From: Breznakibacter xylanolyticus
GTDB lineage: Bacteria; Bacteroidota; Bacteroidia; Bacteroidales; Marinilabiliaceae
Length of the DNA stretch: 64,000 bases
Direction of reading: 5' to 3'
Assembly (NCBI RefSeq): GCF_003254275.1
Contig: NZ_QKZK01000017.1
Location: 16,147-80,146 of the forward strand
Shown here piece by piece: positions 48,723-57,346 of the stretch. The number at the start of each line of letters is the position of its first letter. Positions within the stretch are counted from its first letter, which is position 1. The notes under the pieces are model-generated. The model did not search any database. It saw only the letters and a list, made by a program, of their open reading frames with translations, and had not been told where the DNA came from. The position numbers and the translations under genes are program-made.

Positions 48723-50543
48723 TTATTCGTTATCGCCGCTTTTCTTCTCTTTGGCTTCCATTTGGTTTTTCAAGTCAACCAAATCGCTGATATCACCAAA
48801 GGTAGTTTTTTCAACGCTATCTTTCACCTTTTTCACCGCTTTTTTAGTGGTTTTCACCTCAGCTTTTTTCTCAGCCTTTTCTTCCGATTTTTTATCATCT
48901 TCGAAAATGCGAGAGTGAGAAAGGATAATGCGCTTAGCAGCTTTGTTGAATTCGATCACTTTAAAATCCAGTTTCTCTTCCACTTTGGCTTGAGAACCGT
49001 CTTCTTTTACCAGGTGACGAGGCGTTGCAAAACCTTCTACACCATAGGGAAGAGCAATTACGGCACCTTTGTCGAAGAGTTCAATGATGGTTCCTTCGTG
49101 AACAGAATCAACCGAGAAAATGGTTTCGAACACATCCCATGGGTTCTCTTCCAGTTGTTTGTGGCCGAGGCTCAAACGACGGTTATCCTTGTCGATTTCC
49201 AAAACCATCACGTCGATGCTTTCGCCAATGCTGGTGAATTCGGCCGGATGTTTGATCTTTTTCGTCCATGAAAGGTCGGAAATATGAATCAAACCGTCAA
49301 TACCTTCTTCAATTTCTACAAACACACCAAAATTGGTGAAATTACGCACCAAAGCTTTGTGCTTAGAACCGATGGCATATTTAGATTCGATGTTTTCCCA
49401 AGGATCTTGCTTCATTTGCTTGATACCCAAAGACATTTTACGCTCGTCACGATCCAGTGTCAATACCACAGCCTCGATTTCGTCGCCCACTTTCAGGAAG
49501 TCCTGAGCGCTGCGCAGGTGCTGTGACCAGCTCATTTCCGATACGTGAATCAAACCTTCAACACCGGGAGCAATTTCAACAAATGCACCATAATCAGCCA
49601 TCACAACCACTTTGCCTTTCACAGTGTCACCCACTTTCATATCGGCACTGAGAGCATCCCAAGGATGAGCAGTCAATTGTTTCAAACCAAGAGCGATACG
49701 TCTTTTCTCATCATCGAAATCAAGAATCACCACGTTCAGTTTCTGATCGAGTTGAACGATTTCTTCAGGATGCGAAACGCGACCCCATGACAGGTCGGTG
49801 ATGTGGATCAAACCATCTACGCCGCCCAAGTCGATGAACACACCGTAAGAGGTGATGTTTTTAACAGTACCTTCGAGTACCTGACCTTTTTCGAGTTTCG
49901 AGATGATGTCTTTTTTCTGCTGCTCGAGCTCTGCTTCGATAAGCGCTTTGTGAGAAACCACCACGTTTTTGAATTCGGGGTTAATTTTAACCACTTTGAA
50001 TTCCATGGTTTTACCCACGTACATGTCGTAGTCGCGGATGGGTTTCACGTCGATTTGGCTACCGGGCAAGAAGGCCTCAATACCAAACACGTCAACGATC
50101 ATACCACCTTTGGTACGGCACTTGATGTAACCTTTAATCACTTCGTCTTTTTCGAGAGCTTCGTTTACACGATCCCAAGAACGAAGTGCACGTGCTTTTT
50201 TGTGAGAAAGAACCAACTGACCTTTTTTGTCTTCCTGGCTTTCTACATACACTTCAACTTTGTCGCCTACAGCCAATTCAGGGTTGTAGCGGAATTCGTT
50301 GCGGCTCACGATACCGTCAGACTTAAATCCAACGTTAATCACGACTTCGCGTTTGTTCAGAGCAATTACCACACCTTCCAACACTTCTTTTTCAGAAATG
50401 GTCGACAAGGTTTGGTCGTACATTTGCTCAAGTTCTTCTTTGGTGTTGGTCACACCGGTAATCACGCCTTGTTCGAAAGCATCCCAATCGAAGTCGGCTT
50501 TAGGAGCAGCTACGCCACCCACTTTTCCGTTTTTAATTTCCAT
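48723..50543 (-). CDS. rpsA: 30S ribosomal protein S1
   Basis: A 606-residue protein with six S1 RNA-binding repeats (about 50-540; e.g. GVFIDLGGVDGLIHITDLSW, GAFVEIAPGVEGLIHVSEMSW). A C-terminal Lys/Glu-rich tail (about 550-606) follows. S1 binds mRNA on the small ribosomal subunit. The tail is common in this phylum. It is preceded by a consensus promoter and followed closely by the STAS and RNase Z genes. Confidence 0.96.
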   Translation of the reverse strand: MEIKNGKVGGVAAPKADFDWDAFEQGVITGVTNTKEELEQMYDQTLSTISEKEVLEGVVIALNKREVVINVGFKSDGIVSRNEFRYNPELAVGDKVEVYVESQEDKKGQLVLSHKKARALRSWDRVNEALEKDEVIKGYIKCRTKGGMIVDVFGIEAFLPGSQIDVKPIRDYDMYVGKTMEFKVVKINPEFKNVVVSHKALIEAELEQQKKDIISKLEKGQVLEGTVKNITSYGVFIDLGGVDGLIHITDLSWGRVSHPEEIVQLDQKLNVVILDFDDEKRRIALGLKQLTAHPWDALSADMKVGDTVKGKVVVMADYGAFVEIAPGVEGLIHVSEMSWSQHLRSAQDFLKVGDEIEAVVLTLDRDERKMSLGIKQMKQDPWENIESKYAIGSKHKALVRNFTNFGVFVEIEEGIDGLIHISDLSWTKKIKHPAEFTSIGESIDVMVLEIDKDNRRLSLGHKQLEENPWDVFETIFSVDSVHEGTIIELFDKGAVIALPYGVEGFATPRHLVKEDGSQAKVEEKLDFKVIEFNKAAKRIILSHSRIFEDDKKSEEKAEKKAEVKTTKKAVKKVKDSVEKTTFGDISDLVDLKNQMEAKEKKSGDNE

Positions 50544-50603
50544 TTAATTAATTTGTTAAACCTAAACTATTGGTTAGACATTATGGTTTGAAAAAAATCG
50601 GTG

Positions 50604-50635
50604 CAAAAATAGCAACTTTTTTCGTGAAAACACAA
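50604..50635 (-). promoter_or_regulatory. promoter of rpsA
   Basis: On the minus strand: TTG (50633-50635), a 21-base spacer and an exact TATTTTTG (50604-50611), the same pattern and spacing as the purB promoter. The leader is about 50 bases. Confidence 0.6.
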
Positions 50636-50773
50636 GTCAACAATGGTTAATAATTGCTTACACCCCAAATCCAAATACCCAACGCAAATGTCTGTATCTC
50701 CTTTCAATAGGATATTTCAGCCCTGCAGGAAGTGAAATAGAGAATAAGCTGCACACAGGGTAGCATAAAATCT

Positions 50774-50781
50774 TAACTTTG
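50774..50781 (+). promoter_or_regulatory. -7 element of the yicC-gmk-nadD operon
   Basis: TAACTTTG matches TAnnTTTG exactly, 28 bases before the yicC start. The -33 half is weak. Confidence 0.45.
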
Positions 50782-50809
50782 TGGCGAAAAATAAACAAAG
50801 CTGTCACAC

Positions 50810-51685
50810 ATGATTTTTTCGATGACCGGCTATGGGAAAGCCACCTGTTTACTCCCCAACAAGAAAATTACCATTGAGATGAAATCTCTCAACAGCAAAC
50901 AATTGGATCTAAACGTACGGATCCCATCGCTGTACCGAGAGAAAGAAATAGAAGTCCGCAACGAAGTTTCGGCAAGGCTATTGCGAGGCAAAGTGGACGT
51001 GAGTTTCTATGTCGAATCAGCCATTTCGGACAAAGTAACCCAAATCAACCGTCAGGTAATCGAGGGATACCATCGTCAGTTGATGCCCATTGCACAGGAT
51101 TTGAATTTAAGCAATTCATCAGATTTACTGAGCATTATCATGTCGCTACCCGAAACAGTGAAAACCGAACAGGCCGAACTAGATGAACAGGAATGGGCAT
51201 CCATTAAAACAACCCTGATACAAGCCATCGAACAACTCAACGATTTTCGTCGTCAGGAAGGCGATGCCTTAAAACGGGAACTGCAAGGTCGTGTTGAGCG
51301 CATCACCCAGTTGATGAGCGAAGTTGAGCCACACGAAAAGGCCCGCATCGAAAAAATTAAAACCCGATTGCACGAGAACTTACAGGAACTGGCCGGGAAA
51401 TTTTCGGTTGATGATAACCGTTTTGAACAGGAATTGATTTTTTATCTCGAAAAACTGGACATCACCGAAGAAAAAGTACGCCTGACCAATCACATCCAAT
51501 ACTTTTATGAAACCATGAACGAAGCAGAAGCATCGGGCAAAAAACTGGGTTTCATTGCTCAAGAAATGGGTCGGGAAATCAACACCATGGGAAGTAAAGC
51601 CAACGATGCTGCAATGCAACGCATTGTAATTCAAATGAAAGACGAACTGGAAAAAATCAAAGAACAGTCCCTCAATGTCCTGTAA
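50810..51685 (+). CDS. YicC-family endoribonuclease
   Basis: A 291-residue cytoplasmic protein beginning MIFSMTGYGKA, the hallmark start of the family. The C-terminal half has the conserved acidic/helical region (EANNxFxQE-like DDNRFEQELIFYLEKLDITEE and GKKLGFIAQEMGREINTMGSKAND). E. coli YicC is an RNase involved in small-RNA turnover. In many bacteria the gene precedes gmk, as here (gap 33 bases), so the two are cotranscribed. Confidence 0.93.
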   Translation: MIFSMTGYGKATCLLPNKKITIEMKSLNSKQLDLNVRIPSLYREKEIEVRNEVSARLLRGKVDVSFYVESAISDKVTQINRQVIEGYHRQLMPIAQDLNLSNSSDLLSIIMSLPETVKTEQAELDEQEWASIKTTLIQAIEQLNDFRRQEGDALKRELQGRVERITQLMSEVEPHEKARIEKIKTRLHENLQELAGKFSVDDNRFEQELIFYLEKLDITEEKVRLTNHIQYFYETMNEAEASGKKLGFIAQEMGREINTMGSKANDAAMQRIVIQMKDELEKIKEQSLNVL

Positions 51686-51718
51686 CTTCACATTTTTCAA
51701 TTGAAGAACCACACGCCA

Positions 51719-52300
51719 ATGACGACACCAAAAATCGGGAAACTCATCATCTTTTCGGCTCCATCAGGATCGGGAAAATCGACCATTGTGGGGCATCTGC
51801 TCCAAAAAAATTTCAATCTCGAGTTTTCAGTCTCGGCCACCAGTCGGGCGCCCCGGGGAGCTGAAGTGAATGGGAGAGATTATTATTTTTTGTCGGCCGA
51901 TGAGTTCCGCGCAAAAATTGAGAATCAGGAATTTCTTGAGTGGGAAGAGGTGTATGCCGACACCTATTATGGCACGCTGCGCAGCGAAGTAGATCGCATT
52001 ACACAACAAGGTAAAAACATCGTGTTTGACGTAGATGTGGTGGGCGGTGCCAACATCAAAAAAATGTATGGCAACCGGGCATTGGCGCTCTTCATCCAAC
52101 CGCCTTCTATCGACGAATTGGAACAACGCCTAAAAAACAGGGGCACCGATAGTCCTGACAAAATTGCCATGCGATTGGCCAAAGCGTCCGAAGAACTCAC
52201 CTGGGCTCCGCGCTTTGATGTGGTTCTGGTAAACGACGACCTGGATAAAGCAAAACAAGAAGCCGAAAAGATCCTGACCAATTTTCTGAGTCAATCATAA
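51719..52300 (+). CDS. gmk: guanylate kinase
   Basis: The start at 51719 (MTTPKIGKL) is chosen over an upstream TTG. The 193-residue enzyme has the P-loop SAPSGSGKST and the GMP-binding segment (TSRAPRGAEVNGRDYYF, WEEVYADTYYG). It phosphorylates GMP to GDP with ATP. It is the middle gene of yicC-gmk-nadD; 37 bases separate it from nadD. Confidence 0.95.
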   Translation: MTTPKIGKLIIFSAPSGSGKSTIVGHLLQKNFNLEFSVSATSRAPRGAEVNGRDYYFLSADEFRAKIENQEFLEWEEVYADTYYGTLRSEVDRITQQGKNIVFDVDVVGGANIKKMYGNRALALFIQPPSIDELEQRLKNRGTDSPDKIAMRLAKASEELTWAPRFDVVLVNDDLDKAKQEAEKILTNFLSQS

Positions 52301-52337
52301 AACACTCCTCCCCCGCCGGATTGATAAGGACATCCCC

Positions 52338-52931
52338 ATGACACACATCGGACTGCTATTTGGCTCCTTCAACCCCATTCACATCGGGCATTTGGCATTG
52401 GCCAATTACATGCGCGAAACCCAAGCGATGGATGAAATATGGCTGGTGGTAAGTCCGCAAAACCCCTTTAAAATCAGTAACGACCTCACCTCGGGAGACC
52501 AACGTTTGCGAATGGTTCAGATTGCATTGCGCAACCGTCCGCACTACCGGGCGTGCGACGTGGAGATGTCGATGCCGGTTCCGTCGTTTACCATCGACAC
52601 ACTGAGGGTTTTGGAACAACAGCACCCCGACGTGAATTTTTCGCTCATCATGGGCACCGATATCATTCAATCCATTCCCCAATGGCGTAACGGACAGGAA
52701 ATCGTTGCCCGTTACCGCCTGTATGTATACCCCCGCCCGGGCTACGACCTGCCCGACTTGGAGGCAACCCCCAATGTGGTTGTGACAGATGCTCCCATGC
52801 TGGACGTATCGTCAACCTTCATTCGTCAACATCTCAAAAACGGGAAAGACATGTGCTTTTATCTTCCTGCGGGAGTTGACGATTACATTCGCGAGCATGC
52901 GCTATACAGCGGGGCTGCAACATCGCGATGA
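52338..52931 (+). CDS. nadD: nicotinate-nucleotide adenylyltransferase
   Basis: A 197-residue nucleotidyltransferase with the GSFNPIHIGHL motif and the C-terminal SSTFIRQ signature that binds ATP. It makes nicotinate adenine dinucleotide in NAD synthesis. It is the last gene of the three-gene housekeeping operon. The position after gmk is typical of this phylum. Confidence 0.95.
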   Translation: MTHIGLLFGSFNPIHIGHLALANYMRETQAMDEIWLVVSPQNPFKISNDLTSGDQRLRMVQIALRNRPHYRACDVEMSMPVPSFTIDTLRVLEQQHPDVNFSLIMGTDIIQSIPQWRNGQEIVARYRLYVYPRPGYDLPDLEATPNVVVTDAPMLDVSSTFIRQHLKNGKDMCFYLPAGVDDYIREHALYSGAATSR

Positions 52932-53079
52932 TGACTCATTTATCATCCTGACCAACAAAAAGCGGCAACCAATCATCAAAGGAAACACGCCCATCACATA
53001 ACCCTTTACATCGCCGATAAATGGTTGTATCTTTTGAAGTAATAAAACAAATACCACTAACTTCAAAAACGGAACAGCC

Positions 53080-53406
53080 ATGGGAACCACCAACTTTAAC
53101 TTCACCCTGACGCTCAACAACGACGAGTTTATTAAAGTAGGCGAAGAGCTTTACACCACGCGTCAAAACCTGACCCACAAAGAACCACGCATCCACCTGA
53201 TTGGAAAAAATTGCCTCGATGCCCTCAAACCCTTTGAAGGCCGGCTGACAAAGACTGTGATAAAAGAGTGGCTACTGTTGGCCAAGGTTTTAGATGCATC
53301 GTGCGATTCAATGAACCAGTGGGATGAGAAAAAAATCATCGAAGAACTCATTGCCGGTCATCCACACCCCATCTCGTGGTATCTGGATAATTGCAAGTTA
53401 CCATAA
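53080..53406 (+). CDS. small soluble protein of unknown function
   Basis: A 108-residue protein without signal or membrane segment, and without a family I recognise. The N-terminal half looks like beta strands (FNFTLTLNNDEF) and the C-terminal half is helical (TKTVIKEWLLLAKVLDA). It is followed by a clear terminator and preceded by 148 non-coding bases, so it is probably a single-gene unit. Codon use is like that of its neighbours. Confidence 0.65.
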   Translation: MGTTNFNFTLTLNNDEFIKVGEELYTTRQNLTHKEPRIHLIGKNCLDALKPFEGRLTKTVIKEWLLLAKVLDASCDSMNQWDEKKIIEELIAGHPHPISWYLDNCKLP

Positions 53407-53430
53407 CAAAACAATGAAGACCAAAACATT

Positions 53431-53466
53431 AACAGCAGGCTAAGAATAACGGCCTGCTGTTTTTTG
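53431..53466 (+). terminator. intrinsic terminator before the lamin-tail cluster
   Basis: Stem AACAGCAGGC/GCCTGCTGTT with an 11-base loop and a run of T. It separates the preceding small gene from the next cluster. Confidence 0.85.
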
Positions 53467-53577
53467 TTGATCGATTTGGCATTTAGAATCGTATTTCAAC
53501 TACATTCGTTGAATAGTTTTTAAAGCAAAATAAAGAACATTTAAAATTACATTCATAAATACTTAACACAGCAACCA

Positions 53578-54096
53578 ATGAGCGCCAAACAAATCCTTTT
53601 ATTACTACTGATGAGCACCGGCATTATGGCATGTTCAAAAGACGAAAGTGAAGAAACGCCCACTGCCATCACAGTTGTCATCAACGAATTGATGCCAAAA
53701 AACTCGACCACACAGGCTGACCAGGATGGAGAATATGACGATTGGATAGAATTATACAACACCACAGGAACAAGCATCGACCTTTCGGGGTATTTCCTGA
53801 GTGATTCAAAAAAAAACATCACCAAATGGAAATTCCCGCAAGGCACCACCATTACCGCCAAAGGTTATTTGATTATATGGGCCGATGGAGACACGCTTCA
53901 AAGCGGACTTCACACCAATTATAAACTATCGGCCGAAGGCGAAAAAATGGTTTTGGCCACCCCCGAACAAACCATCATTGACCAAATGAGTTACCCGGCA
54001 CAGGCCGAAGAATTGAGTTACGCCCGCGTTCCTGATGGAACCGGAGAATTTGTTTGGCAAGCCCCCACATACAATGCCACAAATGGTAAAAAATAA
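53578..54096 (+). CDS. lamin-tail-domain lipoprotein
   Basis: A 172-residue lipoprotein (lipobox GIMAC near residue 19, followed by an acidic linker). Almost all of the mature part is one lamin-tail (LTD) Ig-like domain: VVINELMPKNST, DDWIELYNTTGTSIDLSGYFLSD, then KWKFPQGTTI and ISYP-like strands. Bacterial LTD domains occur on exported proteins, often with CotH-type kinases, and probably bind surfaces or polymers. Here it stands alone, 69 bases before a VTC gene, so it is probably the first gene of the cluster. Confidence 0.88.
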   Translation: MSAKQILLLLLMSTGIMACSKDESEETPTAITVVINELMPKNSTTQADQDGEYDDWIELYNTTGTSIDLSGYFLSDSKKNITKWKFPQGTTITAKGYLIIWADGDTLQSGLHTNYKLSAEGEKMVLATPEQTIIDQMSYPAQAEELSYARVPDGTGEFVWQAPTYNATNGKK

Positions 54097-54165
54097 ACTT
54101 CACCAGTTCACCCAACGAATCTGAAATAAAAGCGTACAACCCAATACGCAATAAAACACAACAAC

Positions 54166-54942
54166 ATGGTTTCATATGCGAACATCCTCAACAATTATCG
54201 GCCAGTTTCGCTCAAGGAAATGGACAGCATTCAGCTGATGAATCGCACGGATACCAAATTTGTGTTTAACGCCGATTTACTCCCCGAACTGCTGGCCCTT
54301 CTGCAACCGCATTACCGCATCCTGGAAATTGATGACATTCGCGACTTTCCGTACCACACCACGTATTTGGACACCACCGATTATCATTTCTTTTACCAGC
54401 ACATGAGCAGCCGTCCGGGACGTTACAAAGTACGCTACCGACAATACGAAGCCACAGGCGGGGCATTTCTGGAAGTGAAACTCAAAAACCGACGCAATAG
54501 AACCATCAAATGGCGCATTAGCAGTTGCAATCACAACGCCTTGCCCAACGACCATGAACTGGAATTTCTCAACCACCACGTACAACAAGTGGCAGCCGGG
54601 CTTCATCCCGTTCTCGAAAACCGCTTTCAACGCATCACGTTGGCCGGATTGAACACCAAAGAGCGCATCACCATCGACTACCATCTGTCGTTTCGCAGCC
54701 CCGAAGGCAGCGAAAAACATTTGCCTTTTTTGGCAATTCTGGAATTGAAACGTGAAGGATTTACCGGCAACACACCCGTGACCAATGCTCTGAAATCGTT
54801 TAACCTCCACCCCACCGGGTTCAGCAAATATTGCATTGGCAGTGTTCTGGTACGTAACATGGACAAGAAAAATATACTAAAATCCAAACTCCTTTTAATA
54901 AATAAATTACACAATGAATCTACTCAGCATTCTTTTGCTTGA
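54166..54942 (+). CDS. VTC-domain polyphosphate-polymerase-like protein
   Basis: A 258-residue cytoplasmic protein consisting of a single VTC domain, the tunnel enzyme that makes polyphosphate from ATP in yeast Vtc4. Candidate tunnel residues are visible: R27 and K31 (NRTDTKF), R90 and R92 (KVRYRQY), E103 and K105 (LEVKLK), K115 (TIKWR), E and K in LELKREGF, and K in GFSKYCIG. There is no SPX regulatory domain. Its end overlaps the DUF4956 gene by 29 bases. VTC and DUF4956 genes are often adjacent in bacteria. Whether the product is polyphosphate or another polymer is not known. Confidence 0.9.
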   Translation: MVSYANILNNYRPVSLKEMDSIQLMNRTDTKFVFNADLLPELLALLQPHYRILEIDDIRDFPYHTTYLDTTDYHFFYQHMSSRPGRYKVRYRQYEATGGAFLEVKLKNRRNRTIKWRISSCNHNALPNDHELEFLNHHVQQVAAGLHPVLENRFQRITLAGLNTKERITIDYHLSFRSPEGSEKHLPFLAILELKREGFTGNTPVTNALKSFNLHPTGFSKYCIGSVLVRNMDKKNILKSKLLLINKLHNESTQHSFA

Positions 54943-55609
54943 CAAGCTTGAAATATTTGACTCCAAACTCATCGACATCGAATCGTTTTTAGAACTCACG
55001 TTTCGATTTATGCTCAACACAGGGGTGCTGATGCTGCTGGTGCGATGGATTTATTTCTCTACCACTCGCCGCCGCGATTACCTGTTCACTTACATGCTCA
55101 TTGGATCCATCGTGTTTTTACTCTGCTTTTTGTTGGGCAGCGTAAAACTGCAACTTGGTTTTGCACTGGGGCTGTTTGCCATCTTTGGCATCATGCGTTA
55201 CCGCACCAGCCAAATGCCCATTCGCGAAATGACCTACCTGTTTTTGGTCATCGCCCTGTCGGTGATCAACGCCCTGGCCAACGAAAAGGTAAGCATTGCC
55301 GAACTGTTGTTCCCCAACCTGACCATCGTTTTTATCACTATGGGATTTGAAAAAATTTGGCGTCTGCCCCATCAATCGGTCAAAGAAGTCGTTTATGAGA
55401 AAATTGACCTCATCCGCCCCGAAAGACGATCGGAGTTAATCGCCGATTTGGCGCAACGTGTGGGCATTTACAACATCCACAAAGTTGAAATCGGACGCAT
55501 CGACCTGCTAAAAGACACCTGCATTTTGCGCGTGTATTACAGCGAAAACTCACGAGACATCAACATGGCTGATAATGATACGCGCGACAACGATGGTGAT
55601 GACGATTAA
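54914..55609 (+). CDS. DUF4956 membrane protein
   Basis: A 231-residue protein with four hydrophobic segments (about 30-52, 58-78, 80-98 and 106-122, perhaps a fifth near 136-150), then a soluble C-terminal domain. A short Asp-rich end (DNDTRDNDGDDD) closes it. The family has no assigned activity but recurs beside VTC genes. It overlaps the VTC gene at its start and the DUF2490 gene at its end, so the three are translationally coupled. An inner-membrane partner or channel for the VTC product is the simplest inference. Confidence 0.88.
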   Translation: MNLLSILLLDKLEIFDSKLIDIESFLELTFRFMLNTGVLMLLVRWIYFSTTRRRDYLFTYMLIGSIVFLLCFLLGSVKLQLGFALGLFAIFGIMRYRTSQMPIREMTYLFLVIALSVINALANEKVSIAELLFPNLTIVFITMGFEKIWRLPHQSVKEVVYEKIDLIRPERRSELIADLAQRVGIYNIHKVEIGRIDLLKDTCILRVYYSENSRDINMADNDTRDNDGDDD

Positions 55610-56255
55610 AACATGGACAACCATCGTCATCCTGATGATGATGATGATGCCCGCGACCTGGTCGCAATCGGCCGATTTTGGGATATGGGCGGGTATTGAC
55701 GGAGAAAAGAAACTGACCAAACGGCTCAATGCCGAGATGAACCTACAAGCCCGCACTTACGACAACGCTTCATCACTGGCACTGTGGCTGGCCGAGACCG
55801 GACTCAACTGGGAGGCCAACAAATACATTGACTTTTCACTCATGTACCGCTATATCGCTGACCACAGCGACGACGACGGCGTGGAAAGCAAACACCGCGT
55901 GTATGGCGATGTGAAGGGACAGATTGAAATCAGCCGTTTGAAACTGAGTAGCCGCATTCGTTACCAACATCAATACAACCAAACCAAACAAAATGGCACC
56001 AAAGAAAAATTGCGTAACAAATGGGAATTAAAATATAACATCAAAGAATGCCCGCTGACGCCATTTGCCTCGGCTGAATGGTTTGCCCCGTTGGGCGATG
56101 CCCGTTTTGACATTGAAGCATGGCGATACATGGCCGGCGTCACCTGGAAAATCAACAAAAAACAGGCACTCGAAGCCGCCTGGCTGGGCGAACGGGAAAA
56201 CGGGGAATCGATAAACCTGAATGCACTATCAGTCAGTTGGAAGCAAAAATTTTAA
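55599..56255 (+). CDS. DUF2490 outer-membrane barrel-like protein
   Basis: The start is at 55599 (MTIKTWTT; 55593 is also possible), which gives a clean signal peptide with a Met-rich core, cut near TWSQS; 55575 is less likely. The 218-residue protein shows alternating amphipathic strands and a C-terminal aromatic residue (WKQKF), the pattern of DUF2490 outer-membrane proteins. It overlaps the DUF4956 gene by 11 bases. Within the cluster it would be the outer-membrane part. Confidence 0.82.
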   Translation: MTIKTWTTIVILMMMMMPATWSQSADFGIWAGIDGEKKLTKRLNAEMNLQARTYDNASSLALWLAETGLNWEANKYIDFSLMYRYIADHSDDDGVESKHRVYGDVKGQIEISRLKLSSRIRYQHQYNQTKQNGTKEKLRNKWELKYNIKECPLTPFASAEWFAPLGDARFDIEAWRYMAGVTWKINKKQALEAAWLGERENGESINLNALSVSWKQKF

Positions 56256-56704
56256 TTTCACTTATAACGAATGTAACGTGGCCTGATGCACGCCACAAAG
56301 AGATAGTTGTTTTCAGTACCTTTGGTTGAGGTAGAAACCCGTTAGACGAAACAGTTCGTTGTTTTGCCCTGCGGGTTTCATTTTTTCAGTACGCCCCTCC
56401 ATCCCCCGGAGGGGAATCGGTGGTGATTTGCTTTTATAAATCTTCGGCACAACAACAGGAGTGCGTCACGTTTGAATTTTTGCACATCGCTCAGACATCA
56501 CGCAACTGCGTGTAACCAATTATAATATTGGATCTTTCACTTTTTTCCCATTTTCACTAACCATTTTGGGATTGTTTCCGTTGAACACAGCAGAGAACTA
56601 GCACAACCGTGCAGCATTTTTCTGCAACAGGCATCACACCCCTGCCGCAATGAAAATGCGAAGAGGAATCAAAAGACTGCCACGGCAGCACTAAAATCAA
56701 TGAA
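56256..56704. other. 449-base non-coding region with several hairpins
   Basis: No coding pattern is visible. Hairpins are GTGGC/GCCAC (56278-56295), a composite stem with terminator (56334-56386, listed separately) and CCCCTCC/GGAGGGG (about 56394-56413). An exact -7 element TACCTTTG lies at about 56317-56324. The AT-rich part from 56500 probably holds the promoter of the next gene. Confidence 0.55.
56334..56386 (+). terminator. composite hairpin and terminator, possible small RNA
   Basis: The outer stem GAAACCCG/CGGGTTTC encloses an inner 7-bp stem capped by a TTCG tetraloop (GAAACAG-TTCG-TTGTTTT), and a T run follows. It may end the DUF2490 operon. With the -7 element just before it, it could also be a short independent RNA. 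Confidence 0.65.
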
Positions 56705-57343
56705 ATGAAGCGATTGAAGCGTAGTTTTTTACTGATGATTGCCTGTTTGGTATCGGGAATGGTTCAGGCGCAAATAAAAGTAAAACACGAACCAACAGGC
56801 AACTCCCCCTCTCAACTACGCGAGGGCAATCTGATTTACACCATGATTGATTCAATGGCTCAGGTGCTCAATTGTCGCATTGAAGTACGGGAAGCACGCA
56901 TCAAAACCACGCTCAATGCCCGTCCGGCATTATGGTCGCTATTGGGCAAAAAAGAGAAGCGCAAATACATCATCCGCATCAACAATAACCCAAAATTCAA
57001 AGGCATTCGCCTTGACGAAGTTCCATTAATGGCAGGCATCGGATTATGGGCGCACGAACTGATGCACGTGAAAGATTACCACCACCGTACACTGTGGGGC
57101 GTGATGGAACGGGGCTGGCAATACTTGAGTCAGGAAGGCAAACGCCAATTTGAACATGAAATTGACCGGATGGCCATAGAACACGGATTTGGGCAACATC
57201 TGTACGCGTGGTCTTACTACGTGTTAGAAGAATCAAACGCCTCGCCATCGTATAAAGCCTATAAACAAAGCGTCTACCTAACCCCATCGGCCATTCGGCA
57301 AGCCATTGAACAAAGCGAGTTACCACCCCATTCGACCAACTAA
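56705..57343 (+). CDS. exported HExxH protein, putative zinc peptidase
   Basis: A 212-residue protein with a signal peptide (cut near VQAQ, residue 22). The segment WAHELMHVKDYH holds H117-E118-L-M-H121, the classical zinc-peptidase motif. A conserved-looking FEHEIDRMAIEHGFG follows about 35 residues later and could give the third ligand. No further domain is visible and I do not recognise the family. It is convergent with nth, with only three bases between them. A small periplasmic protease is the inference; a non-catalytic zinc protein is also possible. Confidence 0.75.
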   Translation: MKRLKRSFLLMIACLVSGMVQAQIKVKHEPTGNSPSQLREGNLIYTMIDSMAQVLNCRIEVREARIKTTLNARPALWSLLGKKEKRKYIIRINNNPKFKGIRLDEVPLMAGIGLWAHELMHVKDYHHRTLWGVMERGWQYLSQEGKRQFEHEIDRMAIEHGFGQHLYAWSYYVLEESNASPSYKAYKQSVYLTPSAIRQAIEQSELPPHSTN

Positions 57344-57346
57344 AGG

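Noticed and set aside
49803..50591. 262-residue frame opposite rpsA
   Set aside because: Antisense of a conserved ribosomal protein; the Phe/His-rich translation is typical of a mirror frame.
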